Shown here: positions 45,491 through 54,296 of the stretch, piece after piece | How the letters are laid out: each line of letters starts with the position of its first letter | Numbering within the stretch: position 1 is the first letter of the stretch | Assembly (NCBI RefSeq): GCF_002233755.1 | Contig: NZ_NIFO01000004.1 | Span: 62,001-126,000 of the forward strand | Source of the DNA: Acinetobacter piscicola | GTDB taxonomy: Bacteria; Pseudomonadota; Gammaproteobacteria; Pseudomonadales; Moraxellaceae | Reading direction: 5' to 3' | DNA length: 64,000 nt | Translations under genes and position numbers: made by a program | The notes under the pieces: generated by a model | The model's input: only the letters and a program-made list of their open reading frames with translations | Databases searched by the model: none | Told to the model about the DNA's origin: nothing

Positions 45491-46291
45491 TTATTGGCTA
45501 ACAGGCAATACACCTAAACTAATGATGGTGTAATTTTGATTTACAGGTTGAGTGGTTTGGTTAAATGCTTCACTGATTTCAAGCAGATATTGCCCTGAAT
45601 AAGGAAAAGTGACTGTCGCTGAACCATCTTGAGCAACCGGAACTTTTTGCGCTTGTTTATCGGTTTGCCCTTGAGCACGGATGAGCAGTTCAGCATTTTT
45701 GAGTGCTTGTCCTGATTTTTTAATCAAGATTTGTACAGGTTGCTGCGCAGTAATGCTGTTGGGGTGGGTTTTAAATTCGACTTGTATTGCAGCATCAGTA
45801 TTGTTTTGAATAGGTGACGTTTTTTCTTTAGAAATATAGCTTTGGATTGACCATTCTCGGTTAATGGTGATCGGTACAGGCGGTTTCTTAAAGTCAGCAG
45901 GAATCACATATTCGCGCTCAGCGATCTTACCTGCTTTCTCAGCAGGGACATCAAAAAGCATTTTCCATTCTTTATTATGTTGGACATATTTGAGTGGGAA
46001 AGACGCTTTGCTGAACAGGTGATAGGTGCCTGCTTGTGGTAAGGCTAAGTCAAACACCGTAGCCGATTTTAAAGTGCTTGCAGCTTCAACTTGTAATTTG
46101 CTTTGATCTGGTTGAATCACGTTGAGCGCGGTTTGTTTCATGGCATGTTCTGCATTTAGTGCTTCTTCAGCATAGGATGCAATCACTGGGATTTGTGTAT
46201 TTGTGGTGTTATAGCCCAGAGGTGCAACATAGGGTTCATGTGCATAACTATAAGAGCAAAGAAGTACAGAAAGGTAGAGGTATTTTTTCAT
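45491..46291 (-). CDS. Periplasmic DUF4198-family protein, metal-linked
   Basis: The 266-residue protein has a short signal peptide ending SYAHEP (about residue 17) and an Ig-like beta domain layout: LALPQAGTYHLFSKASFPLKY and a C-terminal repeat ending TFPYSGQYLLEISEA. This fits DUF4198 proteins, related to NikM of nickel and cobalt uptake and often found near metal genes. The His next to the signal cleavage site could bind metal. It is divergent from a CDF exporter, with a Fur-box-like palindrome between them. Confidence 0.78.
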   Translation of the reverse strand: MKKYLYLSVLLCSYSYAHEPYVAPLGYNTTNTQIPVIASYAEEALNAEHAMKQTALNVIQPDQSKLQVEAASTLKSATVFDLALPQAGTYHLFSKASFPLKYVQHNKEWKMLFDVPAEKAGKIAEREYVIPADFKKPPVPITINREWSIQSYISKEKTSPIQNNTDAAIQVEFKTHPNSITAQQPVQILIKKSGQALKNAELLIRAQGQTDKQAQKVPVAQDGSATVTFPYSGQYLLEISEAFNQTTQPVNQNYTIISLGVLPVSQ

Positions 46292-46359
46292 TGTCGATAT
46301 TCCATTAACAGGGGTATTTGAACTGTGGAAAATATAGTCGCCATTATATAGAAGAAACC

Positions 46360-46394
46360 TTATTATTGATAATAATAATTATTATCAATAATAA
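46360..46394. promoter_or_regulatory. Perfect 35-bp palindrome with a Fur-box-like core
   Basis: Two 17-bp arms (TTATTATTGATAATAAT and its exact complement) surround a single A. The central 19 bases, GATAATAATAATTATTATC (46368-46386), match the Fur consensus GATAATGATAATCATTATC at 17 of 19 positions. It lies 69 bp from the DUF4198 start and about 50 bp from the CDF start, so one dimer could control both. Binding by Zur, Mur or another Fur-family member is equally possible. Confidence 0.65.
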
Positions 46395-46443
46395 ATAGAA
46401 AAAATATTCAATATTTTGATAAAACAAAATCAGAGGTATGAAC

Positions 46444-47403
46444 ATGAGTGAACAACAAGGGCATGATCATAGTCATGCTGTCGTCACAGAAGGAAATGTA
46501 AAAAAACTAACCTTTGCATTGGCGTTAACCAGTACCTTTCTAATTGTTGAAGTGATTGCGGGTTTCATGACGCAAAGCTTGGCTTTATTGTCCGATGCAG
46601 CACATATGTTTACTGATGCAGCAGCATTGGCAATTGCATTGGTTGCCATCAAAATTGGTAAATTACCCGCAGATGATAAACGGACCTTTGGCTATCAGCG
46701 TTTTGAAATTTTAGCAGCGCTGTTTAATGCCATGATGCTGTTTGTGGTTGCAATTTATATTCTCTATGAGGCGTATCAGCGCTTTAGCCAACCCCCTGAA
46801 ATTCAGAGTGTCGGTATGATGGTTGTGGCGGTTATTGGGTTGGTGATTAACCTCATTTCAATGAAGATTTTATTCTCCAGTTCAAAGGAAAGCCTCAATA
46901 TAAAAGGTGCTTATCTGGAAGTGTTAAGTGATGCACTGGGTTCTGTGGGGGTGATCATCGGGGGCGCAATTATTTATTTCACCGGCTGGATGTGGGTTGA
47001 TACGGTGATCGCCGTTTTGATTGGTTTTTGGGTTTTACCGCGAACTTGGGTTTTATTGAAACAAAGTATCAATATTTTATTGGAAGGTGTACCTGAAGAA
47101 ATTGATATTGAGAAATTACGCAATGATTTATTAAGCGTGAAAGGGGTTGAAAGTATTCATCAATTAAAAGTTTGGGCGATTACATCGAAGAACATCCATT
47201 TAACAGTGCATTTATTTGCACCCATTGCAGATCATAATCAAGTTTATCGAGATGCGATTGAAATATTGGGTCATGAGCATGGTATTGTAGAAATGACATT
47301 GCAGATCGAAGATGATCAATGCATTGCATGTGCACATGAGTCAAAAGCACATGATGTTCACGATCACGATCACGATCACGATCACGATCAGAAGAAGAAT
47401 TGA
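46444..47403 (+). CDS. czcD: Cation diffusion facilitator (CzcD/ZitB-type metal exporter)
   Basis: The 319-residue protein is an inner-membrane antiporter that exports Zn and similar cations. It starts with GHDHSHA, has six membrane helices with the HXXXD metal site in LLSDAAHMFTDAAALAIAL (TM2) and EVLSDALGSVGVIIGG (TM5), then the cytoplasmic domain (VKGVESIHQLKVWAITS). The C-terminus ends in an HD repeat. ATG at 46444 was chosen, since AGAGG lies 7 bases upstream; the ATG at 46438 is too close. It lies beside czcCBA and completes the metal-export island. Confidence 0.9.
   Translation: MSEQQGHDHSHAVVTEGNVKKLTFALALTSTFLIVEVIAGFMTQSLALLSDAAHMFTDAAALAIALVAIKIGKLPADDKRTFGYQRFEILAALFNAMMLFVVAIYILYEAYQRFSQPPEIQSVGMMVVAVIGLVINLISMKILFSSSKESLNIKGAYLEVLSDALGSVGVIIGGAIIYFTGWMWVDTVIAVLIGFWVLPRTWVLLKQSINILLEGVPEEIDIEKLRNDLLSVKGVESIHQLKVWAITSKNIHLTVHLFAPIADHNQVYRDAIEILGHEHGIVEMTLQIEDDQCIACAHESKAHDVHDHDHDHDHDQKKN
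47359..47388 (+). repeat. Hexanucleotide tandem repeat in czcD
   Basis: CACGAT is repeated five times without a mismatch, encoding alternating His and Asp. Unit gain or loss would keep the frame and change the length of the His-Asp tail. Confidence 0.9.
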
Positions 47404-47424
47404 TTATAAAATGATGTAAAGAAG

Positions 47425-47460
47425 AACAGCACCTATCCATATAGATTGGTGCTGTTTCGT
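47425..47460 (+). terminator. Terminator after czcD
   Basis: AACAGCACC and GGTGCTGTT form a 9-bp perfect stem (47425-47433 with 47448-47456) around a 14-nt loop, followed by TCGT. Confidence 0.65.
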
Positions 47461-47499
47461 ATGACTTAGTCTATTTCTAACAACAATGGATCTAGAAAA

Positions 47500-47841
47500 T
47501 TAGATTTTCCATTGGTGATTACAGTCACGACATTTCCATTCTTTATTGGCTTGCATGAAAGATTGCATCGAAATTTTAAAATCAGGAAGGTCACGCCAAA
47601 ATAATAAACCTGCAATCACCGTTGCAATAAATACCACCACAGTCGCGATTTGTACGGTTGGTCCTGCACCATTGCCGAAAATCCACATCGCAATACTAAT
47701 GACAACCAATAACAGCAGAATAAAAAGCAAAGGGATCAAAAATACAAGGCTTCTCGGTACGACTGGACGTACAGCAGGCTCACTTGCACTTGCAACAGGA
47801 ATGATTTTTCGACTTTGACATTTTGGACATTGGTATTGCAT
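47500..47841 (-). CDS. Zinc-ribbon membrane protein
   Basis: The 113-residue protein has a Cys pair at each end: CPKCQSRK at the start and CRDCNHQW at the end, which together could form a zinc ribbon of rubredoxin/knuckle type. Between them are two hydrophobic segments (about 31-54 and 62-82), so both ends face the same side, probably the cytoplasm. GGAGCC lies before the ATG. I do not recognise a named family; membrane-bound zinc-ribbon proteins of this build are common and uncharacterised. Confidence 0.7.
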   Translation of the reverse strand: MQYQCPKCQSRKIIPVASASEPAVRPVVPRSLVFLIPLLFILLLLVVISIAMWIFGNGAGPTVQIATVVVFIATVIAGLLFWRDLPDFKISMQSFMQANKEWKCRDCNHQWKI

Positions 47842-47943
47842 GGTGGCTCCATATTTTTAATCAAGTTGTCATTTTAATCGTAATTATGCAGAATGCAAAA
47901 GTCGTAAAAAATGAAAAGAAATAATACCAAAAAAATCTAGGCA

Positions 47944-47978
47944 ATAAAAAACCCAAGTCATAATGCTTGGGTTTTTCA
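47944..47978 (-). terminator. Terminator after the tRNA-Ala/tRNA-Glu pair
   Basis: AAAAACCCAAG and CTTGGGTTTTT stem with an 8-nt loop; the minus strand reads into T-rich sequence. Confidence 0.85.
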
Positions 47979-48000
47979 TAAGATGTCGCCATCTTAAATA

Positions 48001-48076
48001 TGGCGTCCCTACGGGGATTCGAACCCCGGTTACCGCCGTGAAAGGGCGATGTCCTAGGCCTCTAGACGATAGGGAC
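48001..48076 (-). tRNA. tRNA-Glu (TTC)
   Basis: This is a 76-nt cloverleaf on the minus strand with CCA encoded. Acceptor stem GTCCCTA pairs with TAGGGAC; the anticodon loop CTTTCAC carries anticodon TTC. The T arm CGGGG-TTCGAAT-CCCCG is perfect. Confidence 0.96.
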
Positions 48077-48106
48077 AATTGAGGCAACAAACAGAGTATT
48101 TCAAAG

Positions 48107-48182
48107 TGGTGGAGCCAAGCAGGATCGAACTGCTGACCTCTACAATGCCATTGTAGCGCTCTACCAACTGAGCTATGACCCC
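48107..48182 (-). tRNA. tRNA-Ala (GGC)
   Basis: This is a 76-nt cloverleaf on the minus strand with CCA encoded. The acceptor stem has the G3-U70 pair that marks tRNA-Ala. The anticodon stem CTACA/TGTAG frames ATGGCAT with anticodon GGC. It lies 30 bp upstream of tRNA-Glu, so the two form one unit, and gltX precedes both on the same strand. Confidence 0.96.
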
Positions 48183-48239
48183 AGTCTGTGTGAGCGCCAT
48201 ATTAGGGACATTGCGCTCATACGTCAACAGAAAATTTAA

Positions 48240-49748
48240 TTAAGCTTCATCGATTGCATCATTTTTCGGCAATTTTAAGCTTTCATTGAGTTTTTCCCAA
48301 GTTTTCGCTTCTTTTTTACTCGGCCCACCGACAATTTCAAGTGCATGGCGTAAACGAGCGAAGGTCAAATCAGGACCAATGGTTACCATCGACTGCATTA
48401 CAGGTGTTGATGAGGTCGAACCTGCGATTGCAATGAAGAAGGCTGGCATGAAATCACGCAGTTTGATTTCCATCTGATTTGCCAAATCCATTAAAGTTTG
48501 GCTTACCGTGTCATTATTCCAAGTGAACAAACTTTCTAAACGCCAAATTGCAAATTGTAAGCTTTGACGAACTTGTTCTTCAGACAATTTTTTGCTTTCA
48601 AATTGTTCTTTTGACAGGGTTGGGAATTGGTTGAAATAGAATCCCGCCCAATTCACAGCTTCTGACAATAAATGAATACGTGGCTGAATTGCTGCTGCGA
48701 TTTCTTCTAATGTTTGACGATCAGATTTCCATGAAAGTAGTCTGTTTAACAATTCAGTAGGTGTTAGACCTTTGATCCATTGACCATTGAGCCAATTTAA
48801 TTTTTCAACATCAAAAATTGGACCGCCTAAAGATACACGTTGAATGTCAAAGTGTTCAATCATTTCAGCCAATGTGAATTTTTCACGTTCATCTGGCATT
48901 GACCAACCCATACGACCTAAATAATTCAACAAAGCCTCTGGAAGTACGCCAATATCTTTGTAGTAATTGATCGATGTTGGATTTTTACGTTTTGATAATT
49001 TTGATTTGTCAGGATTACGCAATAATGGCATATGACATAAAACAGGCATGTCCCAACCAAAGTATTGGTAAAGTAATTGGTGCTTAGGTGCAGACGGAAT
49101 CCACTCCTCACCACGAATCACATGAGTGATTTGCATTAAATGATCATCAACGACATTGGCCAAGTGGTAAGTCGGTAAACCATCGGTTTTAAGCAGGATT
49201 TGCATGTCGACTTGTGACCAAGGAATTTCTACTTCACCACGTAGTAAGTCATTAAATTTGCAAATACCGTCTTCAGGTATTTTCATACGAATGACATGTG
49301 GTTCACCTTGAGCTAAACGTTGTTGTACTTCTTCTTGAGAAAGTTTTAAACCACGACCGTCATAACGAGGTGTTTCACCACGTGCTTGTTGTTCCGCACG
49401 CATTTGATCAAGTTCTTCAGTTGTTGCAAAGCAATAGAAAGCATGGCTTTTTTCAATCAGTTCTAAAGCATAATCTTTATAAATGCCCATACGTTCAGAT
49501 TGGCGATAAGGCGCATGTGGGCCACCAATATCAGGCCCTTCTGACCAATTTAAACCTAACCAACGAAGTGAATCTAAAATCATTTTCTCAGATTCAGGTG
49601 TTGAGCGTAGTTGATCTGTATCTTCAATACGCAGAATAAATTCACCACCATGCTGTTTAGCAAAACATAAGTTAAACAATGCGATATAGGCAGTACCTAC
49701 ATGTGGAAAACCAGTAGGAGAGGGAGCAATACGGGTACGGACTTTCAT
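48240..49748 (-). CDS. gltX: Glutamate-tRNA ligase
   Basis: The class I synthetase charges tRNA-Glu. The 502-residue protein has the HIGH-type motif [16 protein letters not shown] near residue 9, the Rossmann core with [29 protein letters not shown], and the KMSKS-type loop KLSKRKNP near residue 250, followed by a helical anticodon-binding part. Length and order agree with proteobacterial GltX. Its cognate tRNA-Glu gene lies about 170 bp downstream on the same strand. Confidence 0.95.
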   Translation of the reverse strand: MKVRTRIAPSPTGFPHVGTAYIALFNLCFAKQHGGEFILRIEDTDQLRSTPESEKMILDSLRWLGLNWSEGPDIGGPHAPYRQSERMGIYKDYALELIEKSHAFYCFATTEELDQMRAEQQARGETPRYDGRGLKLSQEEVQQRLAQGEPHVIRMKIPEDGICKFNDLLRGEVEIPWSQVDMQILLKTDGLPTYHLANVVDDHLMQITHVIRGEEWIPSAPKHQLLYQYFGWDMPVLCHMPLLRNPDKSKLSKRKNPTSINYYKDIGVLPEALLNYLGRMGWSMPDEREKFTLAEMIEHFDIQRVSLGGPIFDVEKLNWLNGQWIKGLTPTELLNRLLSWKSDRQTLEEIAAAIQPRIHLLSEAVNWAGFYFNQFPTLSKEQFESKKLSEEQVRQSLQFAIWRLESLFTWNNDTVSQTLMDLANQMEIKLRDFMPAFFIAIAGSTSSTPVMQSMVTIGPDLTFARLRHALEIVGGPSKKEAKTWEKLNESLKLPKNDAIDEA

Positions 49749-49887
49749 AACTAAATATTATTCAGAATGTAAATTAAAACCATTATAACGAAAAAGCCCA
49801 ACTGCTTAAGGGTTAATTCACCAATAAACGATTGGGCTCATAAATTCTTTTTGGGAGTTATGAATTTATTTCCGTTATATCAAATTG

Positions 49888-50190
49888 TTAAGAGCTATGT
49901 GATTGAAATAATGCTTGAACAAAGCGTGAAAATTTTTGATGTTGTTCCGCTAGAAAATTCTGCGCAGGTGCAACTTTGATAGATGCCAAAACCTTAATCT
50001 GGTCTTTATCTGAAACCAACTGATAATCACCGCGTTTTTGCTGGCTCAATGCTTTCTCAATCGGTGATTGTTTTTCTGCAACAATCAGAGATTGAATCGG
50101 CTTATTGGTATCTTTAATTGCTGCTGTATGACCAGCTTGGGCAAATAAAACAAGACTAAAACCTAAAATATGTATTAATTGTTTGCTCAT
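49888..50190 (-). CDS. Small secreted protein of unknown function
   Basis: The 100-residue protein has a signal peptide (MSKQLIHILGFSLVLFAQAG, cleavage around HTAA at residue 24). The mature part of about 75 residues is Gln- and Lys-rich with no Cys and no known motif. ATG at 50190 with GGGGAG upstream is far better than the in-frame extension up to 50316. It stands alone between gltX and the sulfate-binding genes. Confidence 0.65.
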   Translation of the reverse strand: MSKQLIHILGFSLVLFAQAGHTAAIKDTNKPIQSLIVAEKQSPIEKALSQQKRGDYQLVSDKDQIKVLASIKVAPAQNFLAEQHQKFSRFVQALFQSHSS

Positions 50191-50563
50191 GCCATCAACT
50201 CCCCTAGATGGTTGATTATTGTTTTCCACAAACTGATTGTAGCAAACTTTGTTACCAAAATGTACAACTACGTCACATTTCTTAATAATAGTATACAAGA
50301 AATGTTTAAAAAACAATCATTGAAACGAAATGTAATAATTTAATAAATAACATATAAATATGTATGAATCGTGGAGAGTTTCACTTTAATCAAAGTTGTT
50401 GAGTAAATACTCAAAAAATTAAAGATAAGATTTACACTTTTTTAGATATCTAGAATCGTGAATTTGATAGATTTAAATATTATAACCATATGATTGTTAA
50501 AATAAAATATTCAAAATATAGTGCATTTAATAGTCGGAAAATTGATATTCAATGAGAAATTAA
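50191..50563. other. AT-rich gap before the first sulfate-binding gene
   Basis: About 370 bp with divergent promoters for the small secreted protein and sbp. I see no clear CysB site by eye, no small ORF with a ribosome site and no repeat. Confidence 0.4.
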
Positions 50564-51556
50564 ATGAAAAAATTACTTGTATTGGGTTTGATGAGTTTGG
50601 TTGGTGTGGGGCAAAGCTATGCAGCAAAAGAATTCTTAAACGTGTCTTATGATCCAACACGTGAGTTCTATCAGGAATATAACAAAAGCTTCGGTACTTT
50701 CTGGAAACAAAGAACGGGGCAAGATGTAGAGTTTAAACAATCGCATGGGGGTTCTGGGAAACAGGCTCGTTCAGTTGTAGATGGCTTGCAAGCGGATGTT
50801 GTGACTTTGGCTTTGGCGAATGATATTGATGAAATCGTCAATGCAGGTTTAATCGATAAACATTGGCAAAAAGAGTTTCCAAATAATTCGGCACCGTATA
50901 CTTCGACGGTGGTATTTTTAGTGCGAAAGGGCAATCCCAAAGGTATTAAAGATTGGAATGATCTAATAAAACCTGATGTTGAAATTATTACACCGAATCC
51001 AAAAACCGGTGGTGCGCCTCGTTGGATCTATTTATCTGCATGGGGCTATGCTTTAAAACAGCCGGGTGGAAATGATGCAAAAGCAAGAGAGCTGGTTAAA
51101 CAACTCTATAAAAATGTCAAAGTGTTAGATTCGGGTGCGCGAGGCTCATTAACGACTTTTGCAGAGCGTGGAATTGGAGATGTTTTGCTGTCTTGGGAGA
51201 ATGAGGCACTTTTGGCAACCTCAGGGCCTGATAAAGATAAATATCAAATTATTTATCCTTCAATTTCAATTTTGGCAGAACCATCGGTTGCCATCGTCGA
51301 TAAAACTGTAGATAAAGATGGCAATCGTAATTTAGCCAAAGGCTATTTGAATTATTTATATTCACCTGTAGGACAAGACCTTGCAGCAAAATATAATTTC
51401 CGCCCACGTAATGCTCAAGCCGCTAAAAAGTACGCAGGAAAATTCCCAAAAATTAAATTATTCACCATAGATCAAGTTTTCGGTGGTTGGGCAAAAGCAC
51501 AAAAAACACATTTTGCGAATGGTGGCATTTACGACCAATTTACCGCTGAAAGATAA
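50564..51556 (+). CDS. sbp: Sulfate/thiosulfate-binding periplasmic protein, first copy
   Basis: The 330-residue protein has a signal peptide (to about residue 20, SYA-AKE) and the sulfate-binding fold of the CysP/Sbp group: LNVSYDPTREFYQEYNKSF, the anion-binding KQSHGGSGKQARSV, VVTLALANDID, and ITPNPKTGGAPRWIYLSAWG. It delivers sulfate or thiosulfate to an ABC transporter. No permease or ATPase genes (cysTWA) follow, so it acts with a transporter encoded elsewhere. The neighbour is a close paralogue. Confidence 0.92.
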   Translation: MKKLLVLGLMSLVGVGQSYAAKEFLNVSYDPTREFYQEYNKSFGTFWKQRTGQDVEFKQSHGGSGKQARSVVDGLQADVVTLALANDIDEIVNAGLIDKHWQKEFPNNSAPYTSTVVFLVRKGNPKGIKDWNDLIKPDVEIITPNPKTGGAPRWIYLSAWGYALKQPGGNDAKARELVKQLYKNVKVLDSGARGSLTTFAERGIGDVLLSWENEALLATSGPDKDKYQIIYPSISILAEPSVAIVDKTVDKDGNRNLAKGYLNYLYSPVGQDLAAKYNFRPRNAQAAKKYAGKFPKIKLFTIDQVFGGWAKAQKTHFANGGIYDQFTAER

Positions 51557-51724
51557 TCAATATGACTTGATTTAAGACTTCTGAATTGAATTTCATTGAA
51601 GAAGTTTTAAATTTTTTTAATGCATTTATTATTCAGATTTGAGGAGATGTGAATATATGAAATTGAAGTTTATGAGCCAATCTCATATATTGAAGTTCAT
51701 TATAGATGAATGATTGATATGGTG

Positions 51725-52744
51725 ATGAAAACCAATTTTAAAGCGTTATTCGCTTCAGCACTTTTTATGGCTGGTTTGAATTTGACGACTACAACAGCTT
51801 CACATGCGGCTGATCGTGAATTCTTAAACGTTTCCTATGATGCAACACGTGAATTTTATGATGAGTTTAATCAATCATTTGGTGAATATTGGTTAAAACG
51901 CACAGGGAAAACGGTTAATTTCAAGCAATCACATGGTGGTTCAGGTAAACAAGCACGTGCTGTTGTGGATGGTTTGAAAGGTGATGTGGTGACTTTGGCT
52001 TTGGCAAATGACATCAATGAAATCGCTAAATCTGGTCAGATTAATGCAGGATGGGAAAAAGAGTTCCCATATAACTCAGCACCTTATACCTCAACCATCG
52101 TATTTATGGTACGTAAAGGTAATCCAAAAAATATTAAAGATTGGACTGATTTAACTAAATCGGGTGTGCAGATTATTACGCCTAACCCGAAAACTGGCGG
52201 TTTACCACGTTGGATTTATTTATCGGCATGGGGTTATGCACTTAAGCAGCCGGGTGGTAATGATGCCAAAGCTCGTGAATTTGTATCTAAGATGTACCAT
52301 AACGTCAAGGTTATGGATCCGGCAGCACGTGCTTCAATGACAACTTTTGCAGAGCGTGGTATCGGTGACGTATTACTGACTTGGGAAAATGAAGCCATGA
52401 TCAGTAAGAAAACTTTGGGTAATAAGTTTGATATTATTTATCCATCTATGTCGATTTTAACTGAGCCTTCAGTTGCGATTGTGGATAAAACCGTAGAGAA
52501 GAATGGCAATAAATGGTTAGCAACAGGTTATATCAATTATTTATATTCTCCATTGGGTCAAGAGATGGCAGCTCGTCATTTCTATCGCCCACGAAATGAA
52601 AAAGTTTTAGCAAAATATGCAAAACAATTTCCGCCGTTAAAAACTTTCACGATTGATGAAGTGTTTGGTGGTTGGGCGAAAGCGCAACAAACTCACTTTG
52701 TAAATGGTGGCATGTTTGATCAAATTTATAGTTCAAAGCGTTAA
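51725..52744 (+). CDS. Sulfate/thiosulfate-binding periplasmic protein, second copy
   Basis: This paralogue of the preceding gene has 339 residues from the chosen ATG at 51725; in-frame ATGs at 51710 and 51719 are possible, and none has a good ribosome site. The signal peptide ends near SHAADRE. The motifs FLNVSYDATREFYDEFNQSF, KQSHGGSGKQARAV, ALANDINEI and NPKTGGLPRWIYLSAWG are all kept. The copies differ mainly in the signal region and in the residues around VKVMDPAARASMTT. The pair likely arose by tandem duplication and may differ in anion preference or regulation. Confidence 0.9.
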   Translation: MKTNFKALFASALFMAGLNLTTTTASHAADREFLNVSYDATREFYDEFNQSFGEYWLKRTGKTVNFKQSHGGSGKQARAVVDGLKGDVVTLALANDINEIAKSGQINAGWEKEFPYNSAPYTSTIVFMVRKGNPKNIKDWTDLTKSGVQIITPNPKTGGLPRWIYLSAWGYALKQPGGNDAKAREFVSKMYHNVKVMDPAARASMTTFAERGIGDVLLTWENEAMISKKTLGNKFDIIYPSMSILTEPSVAIVDKTVEKNGNKWLATGYINYLYSPLGQEMAARHFYRPRNEKVLAKYAKQFPPLKTFTIDEVFGGWAKAQQTHFVNGGMFDQIYSSKR

Positions 52745-53031
52745 TTTTGATCTTGAAAAACTTCAGTAAGTCTCTCTTTCCTTGAGTCATATATGATTCC
52801 GGGTTGGAGAGAGTTGTTGAGTATTTAGTCATTCGCATTATTTTATGCATTTGGTTATTTTAGAAATAATGATTTGAAAACCTAAAATGATGTTTAGAAA
52901 GCGTATAAAAAATGCCTTAAAACGGTTTTCTCCATAAAAAGTAATATTTCCCTACAAAAAGTCGTTTGGAGCTTTGACAAAACAAGGTAATAATGTGCAG
53001 TTACTTTTTTGATTGAACTGAAACCATACTT

Positions 53032-53958
53032 ATGTCTCATATTTCTGTATTACTACATGAAACTGTCGATGCTTTACTTGCAGATCGCAATACAGGAATT
53101 TACGTGGATGGGACATTTGGACGAGGCGGACATACGCGTTTATTACTGTCTAAATTAGATGAAAATGCACGTGTATATGCATTTGATAAAGACCCTCAAG
53201 CTTTAGAAGTGGCGTATCAGTTAGAAAAAGAAGATCCAAGATTTAAAATTATTCATGCCAGCTTTGCAGATTTGCAACAAGAACTCAATCAACTTGATAT
53301 TTATCAAGTGGATGGTGTTATGGCAGATTTAGGTGTTTCATCACCACAATTAGATCAAGCAGATCGTGGTTTTAGTTTTATGAAAGATGGACCACTGGAT
53401 ATGCGCATGGATAATTCTCAGGGGCAAACTGCTGCTGAATGGTTAGTGAGTGTTGAAGAAGAACATCTTGCTAATATTATTTTTCAATACGGTGAAGAGC
53501 GTTATAGTCGTCGTATTGCCAAAGCCATTAAAAATGCAGGTTATATTGAAACAACAGCACAATTGGCTGAAATTGTGAAAGTTGCCCATCCGAAGTGGGA
53601 AAAAAACAAACATGCAGCAACACGTACCTTCCAAGCGATTCGTATTGAAATCAATAAAGAACTTGATGATGTTCATCATTTTTTACCTCAAGCCGTAGAT
53701 TTGTTAAAATCACATGCACGTTTAGCTGTGATTAGTTTCCACTCACTTGAAGACCGAATTATTAAACAATTCATTCAAAAAGAATCCACTTTAGCAGAAG
53801 ATAATGGTTGGGGATTACCACAAAAAATCCAAGATACACGTAGACTGAAAAAAGTAGATCGAATTCGTGCAAGTGAAGAAGAGGTGAAAGCAAACCCTCG
53901 TTCACGCAGTGCTTGGCTTCGAGTTGCAGAACGCTTAGAACAAAAAGGCGCAGAATGA
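53032..53958 (+). CDS. rsmH: 16S rRNA (cytosine-1402-N4)-methyltransferase RsmH
   Basis: RsmH (MraW) methylates C1402 in the decoding centre. The 308-residue protein opens SVLLHETVDALL, with SAM motif YVDGTFGRGGHTRLLL, DGVMADLGVSSPQLD, RGFSFMKDGPLDMRMD and SFHSLEDRIIKQF. It starts the division/wall cluster; no mraZ is upstream. The TGA stop overlaps the ftsL start (ATGA). Confidence 0.96.
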   Translation: MSHISVLLHETVDALLADRNTGIYVDGTFGRGGHTRLLLSKLDENARVYAFDKDPQALEVAYQLEKEDPRFKIIHASFADLQQELNQLDIYQVDGVMADLGVSSPQLDQADRGFSFMKDGPLDMRMDNSQGQTAAEWLVSVEEEHLANIIFQYGEERYSRRIAKAIKNAGYIETTAQLAEIVKVAHPKWEKNKHAATRTFQAIRIEINKELDDVHHFLPQAVDLLKSHARLAVISFHSLEDRIIKQFIQKESTLAEDNGWGLPQKIQDTRRLKKVDRIRASEEEVKANPRSRSAWLRVAERLEQKGAE

Positions 53959-54287
53959 AAGAAGAAATTGTAGAAGAATCAACGCAGAAGTTGACAATAA
54001 AAAAATTTATTGTTTATGGCATATTGGTTTTTTTGGTATTGACGAGTGCATTTATGGTCGTGCTACAAGTTTTTGCTTATCGTCATGACTTTCGTGATTT
54101 AAATAGTTATATGCGTGAGCGTGAAGATATCAATGCTGAATGGGGGCGCTTGTTGATCGAACAACAAACTTTCGGTGCAACTGCTCAAATTGGTACACGT
54201 GCCGTTACACAACTCAGAATGTATTCACCGCCAGCTGCTCAAACAGTTGTCATTTCATTACCGTCTGAATCAGAGCAAAAGAAGTAA
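53955..54287 (+). CDS. ftsL: Cell division protein FtsL
   Basis: The 110-residue bitopic membrane protein has a short cytoplasmic start, one membrane helix at about residues 20-42 (FIVYGILVFLVLTSAFMVVL) and a periplasmic coiled-coil (HDFRDLNSYMREREDINAEW) that joins FtsB and FtsQ in the divisome. Identity rests on this layout and on its place between rsmH and ftsI. ATG at 53955 overlaps the rsmH stop; an in-frame extension inside rsmH was rejected. Confidence 0.9.
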   Translation: MKEEIVEESTQKLTIKKFIVYGILVFLVLTSAFMVVLQVFAYRHDFRDLNSYMREREDINAEWGRLLIEQQTFGATAQIGTRAVTQLRMYSPPAAQTVVISLPSESEQKK

Positions 54288-54296
54288 GGCATCTGT

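Noticed and set aside
47359..47388. The CACGAT tandem repeat as a CRISPR-like array
   Set aside because: It is a simple hexamer repeat without spacers, inside the czcD coding frame.
49795..49838. AGCCCAA/TTGGGCT inverted repeat upstream of gltX
   Set aside because: Seven-bp arms with a loop of about 30 nt and no U-run; too weak to call a terminator or leader element.
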